The notes: generated by a model not told the origin, from the letters alone. A stretch of DNA of 64,000 nucleotides from Paenibacillus plantiphilus (GCF_927798095.1 NZ_CAKMMF010000017.1:61307-125306), one strand, 5' to 3'; shown: positions 25,054 through 33,759, numbered from the stretch's first letter. Made by a program: numbers and translations.

Positions 25054-25785
25054 ATGACAACAACGAATGTCAAGACGCTCGACGTCAGCTATACGAACCT
25101 GATAGGCTACGCCGAAGCGTGGGATCTTCAGAGAACATATGTGAAACAAATTGACAAGGAGGAGCGACGAGAGACGCTTCTCCTGCTTCAGCATCCGCCG
25201 ACTTATACGATAGGCTCCCAGAAGCATCCCGAGCACCTGCTTTTATCAGAGGAGCAGCTTGCGGAGCAAGGAATTGGCGTGTTCCAGATAGACCGGGGAG
25301 GCGATATTACCTACCATGGTCCCGGTCAGCTCGTCGGTTATCCGCTTCTCTATCTGGAGGCGCCGGGCCTTGATCTGCATGGTTATTTGCGCCAGCTGGA
25401 ACAGGTTATTATTGACTGGCTTGGGGAGTATGGATTAGAAGGCGGCCGGAAGCCGGAATATACGGGCGTATGGATTGGCGATAAGAAGATCGCTGCAATC
25501 GGAGTGAAATTCAACAAGGCTCGCACTCGCAGGGGGTTCGTGACCAGTCACGGATTCGCGCTCAATGTGAAGGCAGGAATTGCGGAGGATGGCTTCAGAG
25601 GCATCGTTCCTTGCGGGATTCAGGATTACGAAGTGACCTCATTCGCGGATGCAGCGGGCATACATTTGACCGTTGAACAGGTTGCGAAGGAGATCCTGCC
25701 GCATTTTTGCCGGCAGTTCGGCTATGCGACTGCCGGCGGGACAGAGCTATTCGAACATCCAGCCGATGCCGATGAGCAGCGTTGA
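25054..25785 (+). CDS. lipB: Octanoyl-[ACP]:protein octanoyltransferase LipB
   Basis: LipB moves octanoate from acyl carrier protein to lipoyl domains. The 243-residue protein has the family motif RGGDITYHGPGQLVGYPLL, the conserved Lys in AIGVKFNKA and the acyl-thioester Cys in VPCGIQDYEVTS. That Cys pattern identifies classical LipB rather than the LipM/LipL system used by B. subtilis. It starts 17 nt after bkdB, so substrate and modifying enzyme share an operon. Its last 39 bases overlap the Prli42-like gene on the other strand. Confidence 0.92.
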   Translation: MTTTNVKTLDVSYTNLIGYAEAWDLQRTYVKQIDKEERRETLLLLQHPPTYTIGSQKHPEHLLLSEEQLAEQGIGVFQIDRGGDITYHGPGQLVGYPLLYLEAPGLDLHGYLRQLEQVIIDWLGEYGLEGGRKPEYTGVWIGDKKIAAIGVKFNKARTRRGFVTSHGFALNVKAGIAEDGFRGIVPCGIQDYEVTSFADAAGIHLTVEQVAKEILPHFCRQFGYATAGGTELFEHPADADEQR

Positions 25786-25845
25786 CAGCAGCAAGGATAT
25801 AATTAATAACCAGATAAAAACTCTCATCATTCGATTGGGGCGCAT
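25747..25845 (-). CDS. Prli42-like stressosome-anchoring miniprotein
   Basis: A 32-residue protein: basic start MRPNRMMRV, one membrane helix (FIWLLIISLLLSTLLIGIGW) and a short end. Length, basic N terminus and the S-x-L-x-S-T-L-L-x-G core match Prli42, the miniprotein that tethers the stressosome in Listeria and is conserved in Bacillota. On the minus strand AAAGGAG lies 9 nt before the ATG at 25845. Its 3' end overlaps lipB antisense. No function beyond family inference can be read. Confidence 0.7.
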   Translation of the reverse strand: MRPNRMMRVFIWLLIISLLLSTLLIGIGWMFE

Positions 25846-25921
25846 GTCAGCATACTCCTTTCGTACAGAATAAGTGCGTATAGGACTATTGTAAACGATT
25901 GAGAAGGATGGTGGAAGGCTG

Positions 25922-27055
25922 ATGATTAACGAACAACGCATTGTGGATGAATTTATGGAGCTTGTACGGGTCGATAGCGAGACGGGGAATGAAAGGCAGA
26001 TTTGCGATGTGCTGAAGCAAAAGTTCGCTTCGCTTGGGCTGGATGTGCAGGAGGATGATGCCGCAGCGAAAACAGGACATGGCGCTGGCAATCTGATCGC
26101 CAATCTGGGCGCTACACAAGAGGAGGCTGCTCCGACGATTTTCTTCACCTCGCATATGGATACCGTAATGCCTGGCAACGGAATTAAGCCGCAGCTCGAT
26201 GATGACGGTTATATCCGCAGCGACGGCACGACCATTCTCGGAAGCGATGATAAGGCGGGCCTGGCTGCCATGCTGGAAGGCATTAAGGTTTTGAAGGAGC
26301 AGGGAATCAAGCACGGTCCTGTGCAGTTCGTCATTACGGTTGGCGAGGAATCGGGACTGCTCGGGGCTGGCGCCCTGGACAGGGAGCATCTGCAGGCTGC
26401 ATTCGGGTATGCGCTTGATTCCAACGGCGCTATAGGCGATATTGCTGTTGCAGCGCCAACGCAAGCGAAGATAACGATCAAAATATTCGGGAAATCGGCG
26501 CATGCGGGTGTTAATCCCGAAGACGGCATCAGCGCGATTCAAGTAGCGGGCAAGGCAATAGCCCGCATGTCGCTTGGACGCATCGATCATGAGACGACTG
26601 CTAATATTGGTCGTTTCGAAGGCGGCGGCGCAACGAATATTGTATGCGATTATGTGAAGCTGGATGCTGAGGCGAGAAGCATTGTGCAGGATAAGCTGGA
26701 TAAGCAGGTTGCTGCGATGCGCGAAGCTGTTCATTCGGTCGCAGCGGAATATGGAGCCCGTGCAGAGTTTGAAAGCGATCTTATCTATCCTGCTTACTCG
26801 TACAGTGATGGTGATGCGGTAGTCGAGCTGGCCAAATCAGCCATTACGGCGATTGGCGCTGAACCGCGGACCTTCCATTCAGGCGGCGGCAGCGATGCTA
26901 ATATTTTCAATGGATTAGGTGTGCCGACCGTTAATCTTGCTGTTGGCTACGAGCATATCCATACGACGAAGGAACAGATTAAAGTCGCCGATTTGGTTAA
27001 GACGGCTGGGCTAGTTGTTGAAATTATTTCACAGGCGGCCAAAAAACAAGCATAA
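25922..27055 (+). CDS. yqjE: M20 family metallopeptidase, YqjE / peptidase T-like
   Basis: A 377-residue zinc-dependent exopeptidase of the M20 family. Metal and catalytic residues are visible in order: SHMDTVMPG, GSDDKAGLAAM, GEESGLLGAG, ALDSNGAIGD and GGGSDANIFNGLG, with a final conserved His in GYEHIHTTKE. The insert dimerisation domain has GKSAHAGVNPEDGISA. The protein resembles B. subtilis YqjE, annotated as a tripeptidase-like enzyme. Substrate is unproven. ATG 25922 follows a GGTGGAAGG purine stretch. Confidence 0.88.
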   Translation: MINEQRIVDEFMELVRVDSETGNERQICDVLKQKFASLGLDVQEDDAAAKTGHGAGNLIANLGATQEEAAPTIFFTSHMDTVMPGNGIKPQLDDDGYIRSDGTTILGSDDKAGLAAMLEGIKVLKEQGIKHGPVQFVITVGEESGLLGAGALDREHLQAAFGYALDSNGAIGDIAVAAPTQAKITIKIFGKSAHAGVNPEDGISAIQVAGKAIARMSLGRIDHETTANIGRFEGGGATNIVCDYVKLDAEARSIVQDKLDKQVAAMREAVHSVAAEYGARAEFESDLIYPAYSYSDGDAVVELAKSAITAIGAEPRTFHSGGGSDANIFNGLGVPTVNLAVGYEHIHTTKEQIKVADLVKTAGLVVEIISQAAKKQA

Positions 27056-27084
27056 GAAACGGCATAGGCAAGGGGCAATAGGCA

Positions 27085-27129
27085 ATAGGGAAGAGAAGCG
27101 GACAGCAGGCGGCCGCGACTCTTCCCTAT
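27085..27129. terminator. Hairpin between yqjE and the MciZ-like gene
   Basis: An 11-bp perfect stem (ATAGGGAAGAG with CTCTTCCCTAT) separates two convergent genes. There is no T run, so intrinsic termination is uncertain. Confidence 0.45.
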
Positions 27130-27158
27130 CTGACATTCTATATACGTGTAAGCAGTGG

Positions 27159-27350
27159 CTACAGCAGCCGCTTTCTGGCTTGCTTATACTGCAAGGGACG
27201 CCGGTGTTCCAAATAGTCGCTTAATGTGGACGCGCGCTGATCTTCCTTGCTGCGGACAGCGCCTTGCTTCATCATTAGCCGGAGCTGATGACGGATTTCC
27301 CAGGCCTTGCCAACAAGCATGAGCTTGCTTGTAACGGAATATTGTTTCAT
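27159..27350 (-). CDS. mciZ: MciZ-like inhibitor of FtsZ assembly, long form
   Basis: A 63-residue protein whose residues 9-25 (KLMLVGKAWEIRHQLRL) match the core of MciZ, the 40-residue B. subtilis peptide that caps FtsZ filaments in the mother cell during sporulation. The remaining 38 residues (YLEHRRPLQYKQARKRL at the end) are longer and more basic than in B. subtilis. On the minus strand AAGGGGG lies about 8 nt before the ATG. It is divergent from nudF. The FtsZ role is by homology of the short core only. Confidence 0.72.
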   Translation of the reverse strand: MKQYSVTSKLMLVGKAWEIRHQLRLMMKQGAVRSKEDQRASTLSDYLEHRRPLQYKQARKRLL

Positions 27351-27567
27351 GAAACATACCCCCTTAATTGGTTATTAATCACAAATGTCATTATAGTAAG
27401 CACGTCGAACTATTTTATTTGAAGAGCTTTGCAATTGGGCTGCGCTCCCTGCATGATCAGCATATGAAGATAGGGGACAACTTATGACTGAAGCTTATTC
27501 TTAAAAGCGGCTGCAGTCGGGCAGCATTCATCTCGCGTCTATGAGCGGATAAGGAGTGTTCGTAATT

Positions 27568-28137
27568 ATGTTGAAAAAAACAGATGAATTTCGCGAAATC
27601 ACGATGAAGACAGAGCCGATATTCCAAGGCAAGGTCATCTCGCTGCAGGTGGATACGGTACAACTTCCGAACGGAGGAACAGCTACGCGCGAAATCGTGA
27701 AGCATCCCGGAGCGGCAGCTGTGCTTGCATTAATAGACGGCAAAATGCTGGTGGTAGAGCAATACCGGAAGCCGATGGAGAAATTCCAGATTGAGATACC
27801 AGCAGGCAAGCTCGATGCGGGCGAGGAGCCTATAGCAGCCGCAGCCCGCGAGCTTGAGGAAGAGACGGGCTACCGAGCCGGCCGCCTTCGGCCCATCAAT
27901 GCCTTCTACACCTCGCCGGGATTCGCCGATGAGAAGCTGTTTCTCTTCTTGGCAGAGGATCTCGTGAAGGGTGACAGCAGACCGGACGAGGACGAATTTC
28001 TCGCTGTGGACGCTATAACGTTCGAGCAGGCGCAAACCTATATTCGCGAGGAACGGATCAGCGATGCGAAGACAATTCTTGCCGTATACGCGTGGCAAAT
28101 TTACCGGCTGACAGGGAAAATCCAGCAGTATGAATAG
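27568..28137 (+). CDS. nudF: ADP-ribose pyrophosphatase (Nudix hydrolase)
   Basis: A 189-residue Nudix hydrolase that splits ADP-ribose to AMP and ribose 5-phosphate. The Nudix box is visible as GKLDAGEEPIAAAARELEEE followed by TG, and QIEIPAG precedes it as in ADP-ribose-specific members. ATG 27568 is 9 nt after AAGGAGTG; a GTG at 27556 lies inside that site. Its last bases overlap the start of the next gene. Confidence 0.88.
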   Translation: MLKKTDEFREITMKTEPIFQGKVISLQVDTVQLPNGGTATREIVKHPGAAAVLALIDGKMLVVEQYRKPMEKFQIEIPAGKLDAGEEPIAAAARELEEETGYRAGRLRPINAFYTSPGFADEKLFLFLAEDLVKGDSRPDEDEFLAVDAITFEQAQTYIREERISDAKTILAVYAWQIYRLTGKIQQYE

Positions 28138-29332
28138 CGCGGATATGAAGCGGGTTTTCGCTGATCTGCATATCCATATCGGCCGAACAGAGAGCGGGGC
28201 TCCAGTGAAGATAAGCGCCAGCCGCGACCTGACCTTTCGCAATATTGCTCATGAAGCTGCCGTTCGGAAAGGGATTGGGCTGCTTGGCGTGATCGATTGT
28301 CATTCGCCCGGTGTGCAGCAGGATATCATGGATCTGCTCCATGCAGGCGAGATGGCTGAAGCTGAGGGCGGCGGGATTCGTTATAAAGCAACGACGATAC
28401 TGCTCGGTGCGGAGATTGAGGTGAGGGACCCTGGCTGCGGCCCAGCGCATCATCTGGCGTATTTGCCGACACTGGCATCTATGCAGTCATTCTCAAGCTG
28501 GATGAGCCGGCATATGCGCAATATCGGACTCAGCTCGCAGCGTATTTATGTACCTGCACGAGAGCTGCAGGAGGAAGTGAAGGGCCGGGGCGGGTTATTC
28601 ATTCCAGCTCATATATTCACACCGCACAAGAGCCTGTTCGGCAGCTGCTCGGACACGCTGGAGGAAACATTAAATCCCGACATGGTAGATGCGGTCGAGC
28701 TGGGTCTTAGCTCAGACAGTACGATGGCCGGCTGGATTCCTGATCTGGACAGACTTCCCTTTGTCACAAATTCCGATGCGCATTCTATCGCCAAGATCGG
28801 ACGCGAATATAATGTCATGCGCATGGCTGAGCCTTCATTCGACGAGCTGGCGCTTGCTCTGCGGGGCGGAAGCGGACGGGCTATACTTGCGAATTATGGC
28901 CTCAATCCGCTGCTTGGCAAGTACCACCGGACCTATTGTCTGAACTGCGGATCATTGGCGGATGAGGAAGCCGCCTCCGAGCGATGTCCGCTGTGCGGCA
29001 GTCCAAAGCTGGTACGAGGCGTTATGGATCGAATCGAGCAGCTAGCGCAGTATGCGGGAAGAGAGCGATCCTATGACGGAGGGGGCAGACCACCCTATAT
29101 TTATCAGGTTCCGCTGGAATTTGTTCCGGGGATTGGCAAACGTACGCTGGAAAAGCTGCTGGAGCGTTTCGGAACCGAGATGGCGGTGCTGCATGATGCT
29201 TCCCTGGAAGAAATCGCCGAGGTTGTCGGCTCATCTACCGCAAGTGTTATTGGCAGCGCCAGAGCCGGAACGCTGCAGCTTGATACAGGCGGGGGAGGGC
29301 GCTACGGCAGAGTGTCGGGTAATCAGGAGTAG
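28130..29332 (+). CDS. PHP-domain endonuclease Q-like protein
   Basis: A 400-residue protein with the layout of EndoQ, the enzyme that nicks 5' of deaminated bases. The PHP domain has metal-binding DLHIHIGR, VIDCHSPG, GAEIEVRD, PAHIFTPH and NSDAHS. A zinc ribbon follows with two CxxC pairs (CLNC and CPLC, about residues 271-294). A helix-hairpin-helix DNA-binding end (FVPGIGKRTLEKLLERFG) closes the protein. It starts 8 nt inside nudF, so the two are translationally coupled; repair of damaged nucleotides is a plausible shared theme. ATG 28145 is an alternative start. Confidence 0.85.
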   Translation: MNSADMKRVFADLHIHIGRTESGAPVKISASRDLTFRNIAHEAAVRKGIGLLGVIDCHSPGVQQDIMDLLHAGEMAEAEGGGIRYKATTILLGAEIEVRDPGCGPAHHLAYLPTLASMQSFSSWMSRHMRNIGLSSQRIYVPARELQEEVKGRGGLFIPAHIFTPHKSLFGSCSDTLEETLNPDMVDAVELGLSSDSTMAGWIPDLDRLPFVTNSDAHSIAKIGREYNVMRMAEPSFDELALALRGGSGRAILANYGLNPLLGKYHRTYCLNCGSLADEEAASERCPLCGSPKLVRGVMDRIEQLAQYAGRERSYDGGGRPPYIYQVPLEFVPGIGKRTLEKLLERFGTEMAVLHDASLEEIAEVVGSSTASVIGSARAGTLQLDTGGGGRYGRVSGNQE

Positions 29333-29469
29333 CGAGGAGGGCGCACGAAGTTCGCGCCGAGCGCAGCTCCAAGTGCGCGATGTTTCGCTGCAAAGAGGCA
29401 GCGAAGAACGGCGCACGAAGCTCGTACCGAGCGCAGCTCCCAGAGCGTGGTGCTTCGCTGCACGACGGC
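29331..29469. repeat. Two tandem copies of a 70-bp hairpin-rich repeat
   Basis: 29331-29399 and 29400-29469 align over their length. Both contain GCGCACGAAG, a small palindrome GYTCGNRCCGAGC, GCAGCTCC and TTCGCTGCA. In copy 2 the outer GCAGCGAAG and CTTCGCTGC pair, making one larger hairpin. It begins at the stop codon of the EndoQ-like gene. Confidence 0.75.
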
Positions 29470-29567
29470 AATCGGTCGACCACATGTCCCATTCCTTGTC
29501 CAAGTTAACGGCATAGGAAGAGGGGCTTGGACATACACTTAACCATTCGAAATGGGGAGTGAATGTC

Positions 29568-30224
29568 ATGCGGGTCATGCGGGCATCGTCGTCGAGCAGT
29601 CTGCTGATGAAGGATCAGCTCACAATATACATATTTGTTACGGTCATCTTTGTTGTTGGAATCGTCTTCGGAGCACTGCTGGTCAATGCGCTGACCTTTG
29701 ACCAGCAGCAGGATCTGGCGGTTTATGTGCAGAAGTTTGCAGAACGCGCCGGGAACGGCATGCTGCCGGAGGGCGCTTTATCCTTTTGGGACCGCGTCTT
29801 ATTTCATGGCAAGTGGCTTATTCTAATCTGGGTGCTGGGACTTACAGTAATCGGCATGCCTTTGGTGTTGGCGCTTGATTTCTTGAAGGGCGTCCTTGTC
29901 GGATTTGCGGTCGGAACGCTTGTTAGCCAATACTCGTGGAAAGGGCTTCTGTTCTCGCTTGTTTCTGTTGCACCGCCCAATCTGCTCGTTGTGCCTGCGC
30001 TGCTCATTGCCAGTGTGTCAGCGGTCTCCTTCTCCCTCTATATTATTCGAAGCAGGTTCTTGAATCGGTACGGCACGTTGGGCAAACCCTTTGTTTCACA
30101 TACGACAACCTTTGCCCTCATGCTTGTCATTATAGCCGGTGCTTCGTTCGTTGAGATCTTTCTATCCCCTGTCATGTTGAAATGGGTCGTGCCGCTGCTG
30201 GCAGATGTCCCTGAAGGATTGTAA
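29568..30224 (+). CDS. spoIIM: Stage II sporulation protein M
   Basis: SpoIIM, with SpoIID and SpoIIP, drives septal peptidoglycan thinning and engulfment. The 218-residue protein is an integral membrane protein with five predicted segments, the first at about 22-43 (IYIFVTVIFVVGIVFGALLV). The family core includes FLKGVLVGFAVG and SVAPPNLLVVPALLI. ATG 29568 is 8 nt after GGGGAG; a GTG at 29559 lies within that site. spoIIM next to fur matches B. subtilis. Confidence 0.92.
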   Translation: MRVMRASSSSSLLMKDQLTIYIFVTVIFVVGIVFGALLVNALTFDQQQDLAVYVQKFAERAGNGMLPEGALSFWDRVLFHGKWLILIWVLGLTVIGMPLVLALDFLKGVLVGFAVGTLVSQYSWKGLLFSLVSVAPPNLLVVPALLIASVSAVSFSLYIIRSRFLNRYGTLGKPFVSHTTTFALMLVIIAGASFVEIFLSPVMLKWVVPLLADVPEGL

Positions 30225-30241
30225 TGATTCTAAAATAGGGT

Positions 30242-30271
30242 TTGACTTTATTCGCAATGTGCCCCTATAAT
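30242..30271 (+). promoter_or_regulatory. Sigma-A promoter of fur
   Basis: TTGACT (30242-30247) and TATAAT (30266-30271) with an 18-bp spacer, about 50 bp before the fur start. No clear Fur box is seen. Confidence 0.7.
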
Positions 30272-30323
30272 GAAAGCAAACGTTTTCCGGCGATGGGCGT
30301 AAGGCAGTGCGAGGGGGGAAACC

Positions 30324-30785
30324 ATGGAATCCCGGATTGATAAGATAAAACAGCAGCTGCAGTCGCAAGGGTACAAACTGACCCCGCAACGCGAAGCGAC
30401 ACTACGAGTGCTTTTAGAGAATGAAGAAGATCATTTGAGCGCGGAAGATGTCTTTATGCTTGTTAAGGACAAGGCTCCCGAGATCGGGCTTGCTACCGTG
30501 TATCGAACATTAGAGCTTCTAACCGAGCTTCACGTCGTGGAGAAGATGAACTTCGGCGACGGTGTTGCCCGTTACGATCTGCGTACCGACAACAACAAAC
30601 ACCACCATCACCACTTGATTTGTGTTCAATGCGGTGCCATGGACGAAATATTAGAAGATTGGCTTGGCCCTTTGGAAGAGAGGCTTGAGCTGGAATTTGG
30701 TTTCACTGTTCTTGATCATCGGCTTGATTTTCAAGGCATCTGCAGTCGATGTCGCAGTAAGAACGATCAGCAGCAACCGGAATAA
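30324..30785 (+). CDS. fur: Ferric uptake regulator Fur
   Basis: A 153-residue iron-responsive repressor. The N-terminal winged helix includes LTPQREATLRVLLENE and LATVYRTLELL. The metal/dimerisation domain has a His-rich stretch (NNKHHHHHLICVQCG) and two zinc CxxC pairs (CVQC and CSRC). Position after spoIIM and close to xerD matches B. subtilis fur, which favours Fur over PerR or Zur. It has its own promoter and a strong terminator. Confidence 0.9.
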   Translation: MESRIDKIKQQLQSQGYKLTPQREATLRVLLENEEDHLSAEDVFMLVKDKAPEIGLATVYRTLELLTELHVVEKMNFGDGVARYDLRTDNNKHHHHHLICVQCGAMDEILEDWLGPLEERLELEFGFTVLDHRLDFQGICSRCRSKNDQQQPE

Positions 30786-30844
30786 CTCCCTTTGTGCGAT
30801 AAGCTACGTTAACAACGCAGCTATCGCACGGGGAGTTTTTTTGT
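30784..30844. terminator. Strong terminator between fur and the subtilase gene
   Basis: A long imperfect stem pairs ACTCCC...GTGCGATAAGCT with AGCTATCGCAC...GGGAGT, followed by seven T on the plus strand. The convergent minus-strand gene may share it. Confidence 0.85.
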
Positions 30845-30848
30845 CCCT

Positions 30849-32234
30849 TCAACGGGTTCTGGGCATTCTGCTTTTGCTGCTTCTGCGGATGCGGCTTCTG
30901 CGCTGCAGAATGCGTTTATAGCGAGCAGCAGTCCCGCTATTCCCGGCTTGCAGCGCATCGGCAATTTGGAGCAAGCCGGAGCCTTGCGACTGGGCAGCGA
31001 AGCCCGTCAGGGAGCGGGCGGATGAACGAAGCCGTTCAGCGACCTGCGATGGCGTCAGATGGGGTTCCTTGGCTAGAATGAGAGCCGCGCTGCCGGCAGC
31101 ATGAGGGCATGCCATGCTCGTTCCTGATAGAATCTGGTAACCGCCCCGAAGCCAGGTGGACCGGATAATGCTGCCTGGCGCTGCTACATCAATCCCGTCG
31201 CCGCGGCTGCTGAAATCTGCGATCCCGTTGGAGATCGTGGAGGCGGCAACGGCAATGGTCTCCGGATAGCTGGCCGGCTCGTCGATACCGCCTGAGCGGG
31301 GACCAGAATTGCCGGCAGAGGCGACAATAACGATGCCCTGCTTGCTGGCTCGTTTAATGGCATCGCGAAGCGCAGTGCTTGAACTGCCCTGCAAGCCCAG
31401 GCTCATATTAATGATTTGGATTTTGTTTTTGATGCACCAGTCGATCCCTGCGATAATATCGGATACGTAACCGGAGCCGTCGGCATCCAGCGCTTTCACT
31501 GCGTAGAGCTCAGCTTTGGGGGCGGTTCCGGTGATATTGCCGTTAGTGCCCAGCGCAGCTGCTGTTCCTGCGACATGGGTCCCGTGTCCGTTATCGTCCT
31601 GATAGGAGGAGCCGTCGACAGTATTGATGCCCCCGGCAATATGCAGATCAGGATGCGCCGCGATGCCGGTATCGATAATTGCGATTTTGACGCCTTCTCC
31701 GCTTGTTGACGACCAGACGTCTGGCGCTTGAATGCGGGCGATGTTCCACGTTATTTCTTTGCGAATGGTTGCTGAATTGGAGAATTTGGGCGGGAGCAGA
31801 AGCGGGCGCGAAGGTCGGCTGAGGACGGGTACAGCTTTGGCTGCAGGGAGATTCCTGGCAGCGGTTCTACCTTTAATGCCTAAGGAGGCAGAGTTTTGTA
31901 TGGAGGGCTTGCACTGCTTTGAACGGACGGCTAAGGAGGCTTCGCTTGAGGGAGGGGCAATACGATGAGAGCTGATTTTGAAATCAGGCTCGACGTATTT
32001 AACATGCGGGTGATTTTTGAGCGACTGCAGCTGTTCTGTGCGACGGCCATCCAGCAGGCAAGAGATGACGCGGCTTCTGCGTATGCTTTTTACAGGACGG
32101 ATGCCATTCCTCGACAGCTCCCTGATACATCGCTTGTAAATGGCCTGGTTTTTGAAGCCGATGATTTGACGAACGGTATGTCCAGATACGGTGCTGCTGG
32201 AGCAATGTATAAGCAATCGTTCTACTCTTCTCAA
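30849..32234 (-). CDS. Subtilisin-family (S8) serine protease without obvious signal peptide
   Basis: A 461-residue protease. Residues 1-90 resemble an I9 inhibitor-type propeptide (LKNHPHVKYVEPDF). A basic, Ser/Pro-rich linker leads to the catalytic domain. The triad is Asp in IIDTGIAAHPDL, His in DNGHGTHVAGT and Ser in SGTSMACPHAAG, with oxyanion Asn in ASAGNSG. TTG 32234 is chosen because AAGGAGG lies 8 nt upstream; an ATG at 32255 precedes that site. No hydrophobic signal sequence is seen, so it is either cytoplasmic or exported in another way. The tail is very basic (RILQRRSRIRRSSKSR). Confidence 0.87.
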   Translation of the reverse strand: MRRVERLLIHCSSSTVSGHTVRQIIGFKNQAIYKRCIRELSRNGIRPVKSIRRSRVISCLLDGRRTEQLQSLKNHPHVKYVEPDFKISSHRIAPPSSEASLAVRSKQCKPSIQNSASLGIKGRTAARNLPAAKAVPVLSRPSRPLLLPPKFSNSATIRKEITWNIARIQAPDVWSSTSGEGVKIAIIDTGIAAHPDLHIAGGINTVDGSSYQDDNGHGTHVAGTAAALGTNGNITGTAPKAELYAVKALDADGSGYVSDIIAGIDWCIKNKIQIINMSLGLQGSSSTALRDAIKRASKQGIVIVASAGNSGPRSGGIDEPASYPETIAVAASTISNGIADFSSRGDGIDVAAPGSIIRSTWLRGGYQILSGTSMACPHAAGSAALILAKEPHLTPSQVAERLRSSARSLTGFAAQSQGSGLLQIADALQAGNSGTAARYKRILQRRSRIRRSSKSRMPRTR

Positions 32235-32625
32235 TGAAAAATCCTCCTTAATCATTCCTGCTGCCGGCTAAGCCGTTGATTGGCATCGAAGTTCTACAGC
32301 CATTAATCCAGTGTATGGAGACATACAATGACAGGCATGGGCGTCTGTCCTCCCGGCACATAATTTATGGCATCTGGGGAAACCGTATCGTCATGGAGAC
32401 AAAGGTGGAGGCATGAGGTTCAAAGCTTCAGGAGGAATATGCCAGTGCAGCCTAGAAAGTTCAATAGAGAAACAGAAGCGCTGGAATCTTCATAGAGAGA
32501 TGGCAGCGCGTATAGCAGCCCCAGCAGCTCGGATTTTGAGGCGCGTTGACAATAGCAGCGAGTGGGATAGAGTCAGCAGTGCGATTGAGAAGCGGGCAGG
32601 CATGCACTTTGGAGGAGGAATAGTG
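32235..32625. other. 391-bp gap between the subtilase gene and ald
   Basis: No full gene is supported. One very short frame, 32439-32495 (18 codons, [18 protein letters not shown]), has GGAGG 3 nt upstream and could be a leader peptide for ald, but the spacing is short and nothing else supports it. The frame of ald is open back to 32413, but that extension has no family similarity and its own site GGAGG is 1 nt from the ATG. Confidence 0.3.
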
Positions 32626-33759
32626 ATGATTATCGGTGTACCCAAAGAGATCAAGGCCAGCGAGTTTCGTGTAGCGCTCACGCCAGCAGGGGCCAGCATG
32701 CTCAAGGCGGCTGGACATGAGGTGCTGATCGAAAGCAATGCGGGCGCAGGAAGCGGCTTCGATAACGAGTGCTATGAGGCGGAAGGCGCTGTGATCATTG
32801 CTGAAGCTGCAGAGGTCTGGGCCAGGTCTGCGATGATTATGAAGGTAAAGGAGCCGCTGCCGGAGGAGTTTCAATATTTTCGCCAAGGACTGCTCTTGTT
32901 TACTTATTTGCATCTGGCTGCTGCTCATGATCTGACGAAAGCGCTGGTGCAAAAGGGTGTCGCGGGTATTGCCTATGAAACGATTCAGCTCAAGAACGGC
33001 AGCTTGCCGCTGCTTACGCCGATGAGCGAGGTTGCCGGAAGAATGGCGGTTCAGGTAGGCTCGCAATTTCTGGAGGCTTTCTATGGCGGACGAGGAATAC
33101 TGCTGGGCGGCGTTCCCGGAGTGCCTCCTGCAGAGGTTATTATCATTGGAGGAGGAACCGTCGGTATCCACGCCGCAAGAATTGCGCTGGGCATGGGCGC
33201 CAGTGTGGTCATTCTGGAGAAAAGCGCGGATCGCATGCGGCATATTGATGAAACGTTCAGCGGGCGCATCCGAACGTTGATGTCCAACCCCTACAATATC
33301 GCCAATGCGGTGCGCAAGGCTGACCTGCTCATAGGTGCAGTATTGATTCCAGGCTCCCGCGCTCCACAGCTTGTGTCCGATGAGATGGTGCAGACGATGA
33401 AGAAGGGCGCTGTCATCGTTGACGTTGCAGTTGATCAAGGCGGCTCAATTGCGACGATTGATCGTGTGACGACACATAGCAATCCCATCTACGAGAAGCA
33501 TGGCGTTCTCCATTATGCGGTAGCCAATATGCCTGGGGCAGTGCCTCGCACATCGACCTTTGCTTTGACGAATGTCACGATGCCCTATGCGCTTGAGCTG
33601 GCGAGCAAAGGGCTGGAGCAAGCGGTGCTGCACAATGAATCTCTGGGCAAGGGTGTCAATACATACAAGGGCCATGTCACGCATTGCGGTGTTGCGGAGG
33701 CGGTCGGAATCCCCTATATGTCGCTGGAGCAGCTAATCGGGAATAAACCCTTTGACTAG
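32626..33759 (+). CDS. ald: Alanine dehydrogenase
   Basis: Ald interconverts L-alanine and pyruvate with NAD; in sporulating bacilli it supplies carbon and energy from alanine. The 377-residue length is exact for the family. Seen are [20 protein letters not shown] at the start, Lys in MKVKEPLP, His in [13 protein letters not shown]-binding [18 protein letters not shown], and [19 protein letters not shown] 32626 is 7 nt after GGAGGAGG (32611-32618). The gene stands alone between divergent and unrelated neighbours. Confidence 0.94.
   Translation: MIIGVPKEIKASEFRVALTPAGASMLKAAGHEVLIESNAGAGSGFDNECYEAEGAVIIAEAAEVWARSAMIMKVKEPLPEEFQYFRQGLLLFTYLHLAAAHDLTKALVQKGVAGIAYETIQLKNGSLPLLTPMSEVAGRMAVQVGSQFLEAFYGGRGILLGGVPGVPPAEVIIIGGGTVGIHAARIALGMGASVVILEKSADRMRHIDETFSGRIRTLMSNPYNIANAVRKADLLIGAVLIPGSRAPQLVSDEMVQTMKKGAVIVDVAVDQGGSIATIDRVTTHSNPIYEKHGVLHYAVANMPGAVPRTSTFALTNVTMPYALELASKGLEQAVLHNESLGKGVNTYKGHVTHCGVAEAVGIPYMSLEQLIGNKPFD

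Noticed and set aside
29231..29578. Several overlapping minus-strand frames across the 70-bp tandem repeat
   Set aside because: They differ by frame within the repeat, have no ribosome site, and encode repeat-derived low-complexity sequence.
32413..32625. Upstream extension of ald by 71 codons
   Set aside because: The ribosome site is 1 nt from that ATG, the residues are unlike Ald, and ATG 32626 has an ideal site and gives the family length.
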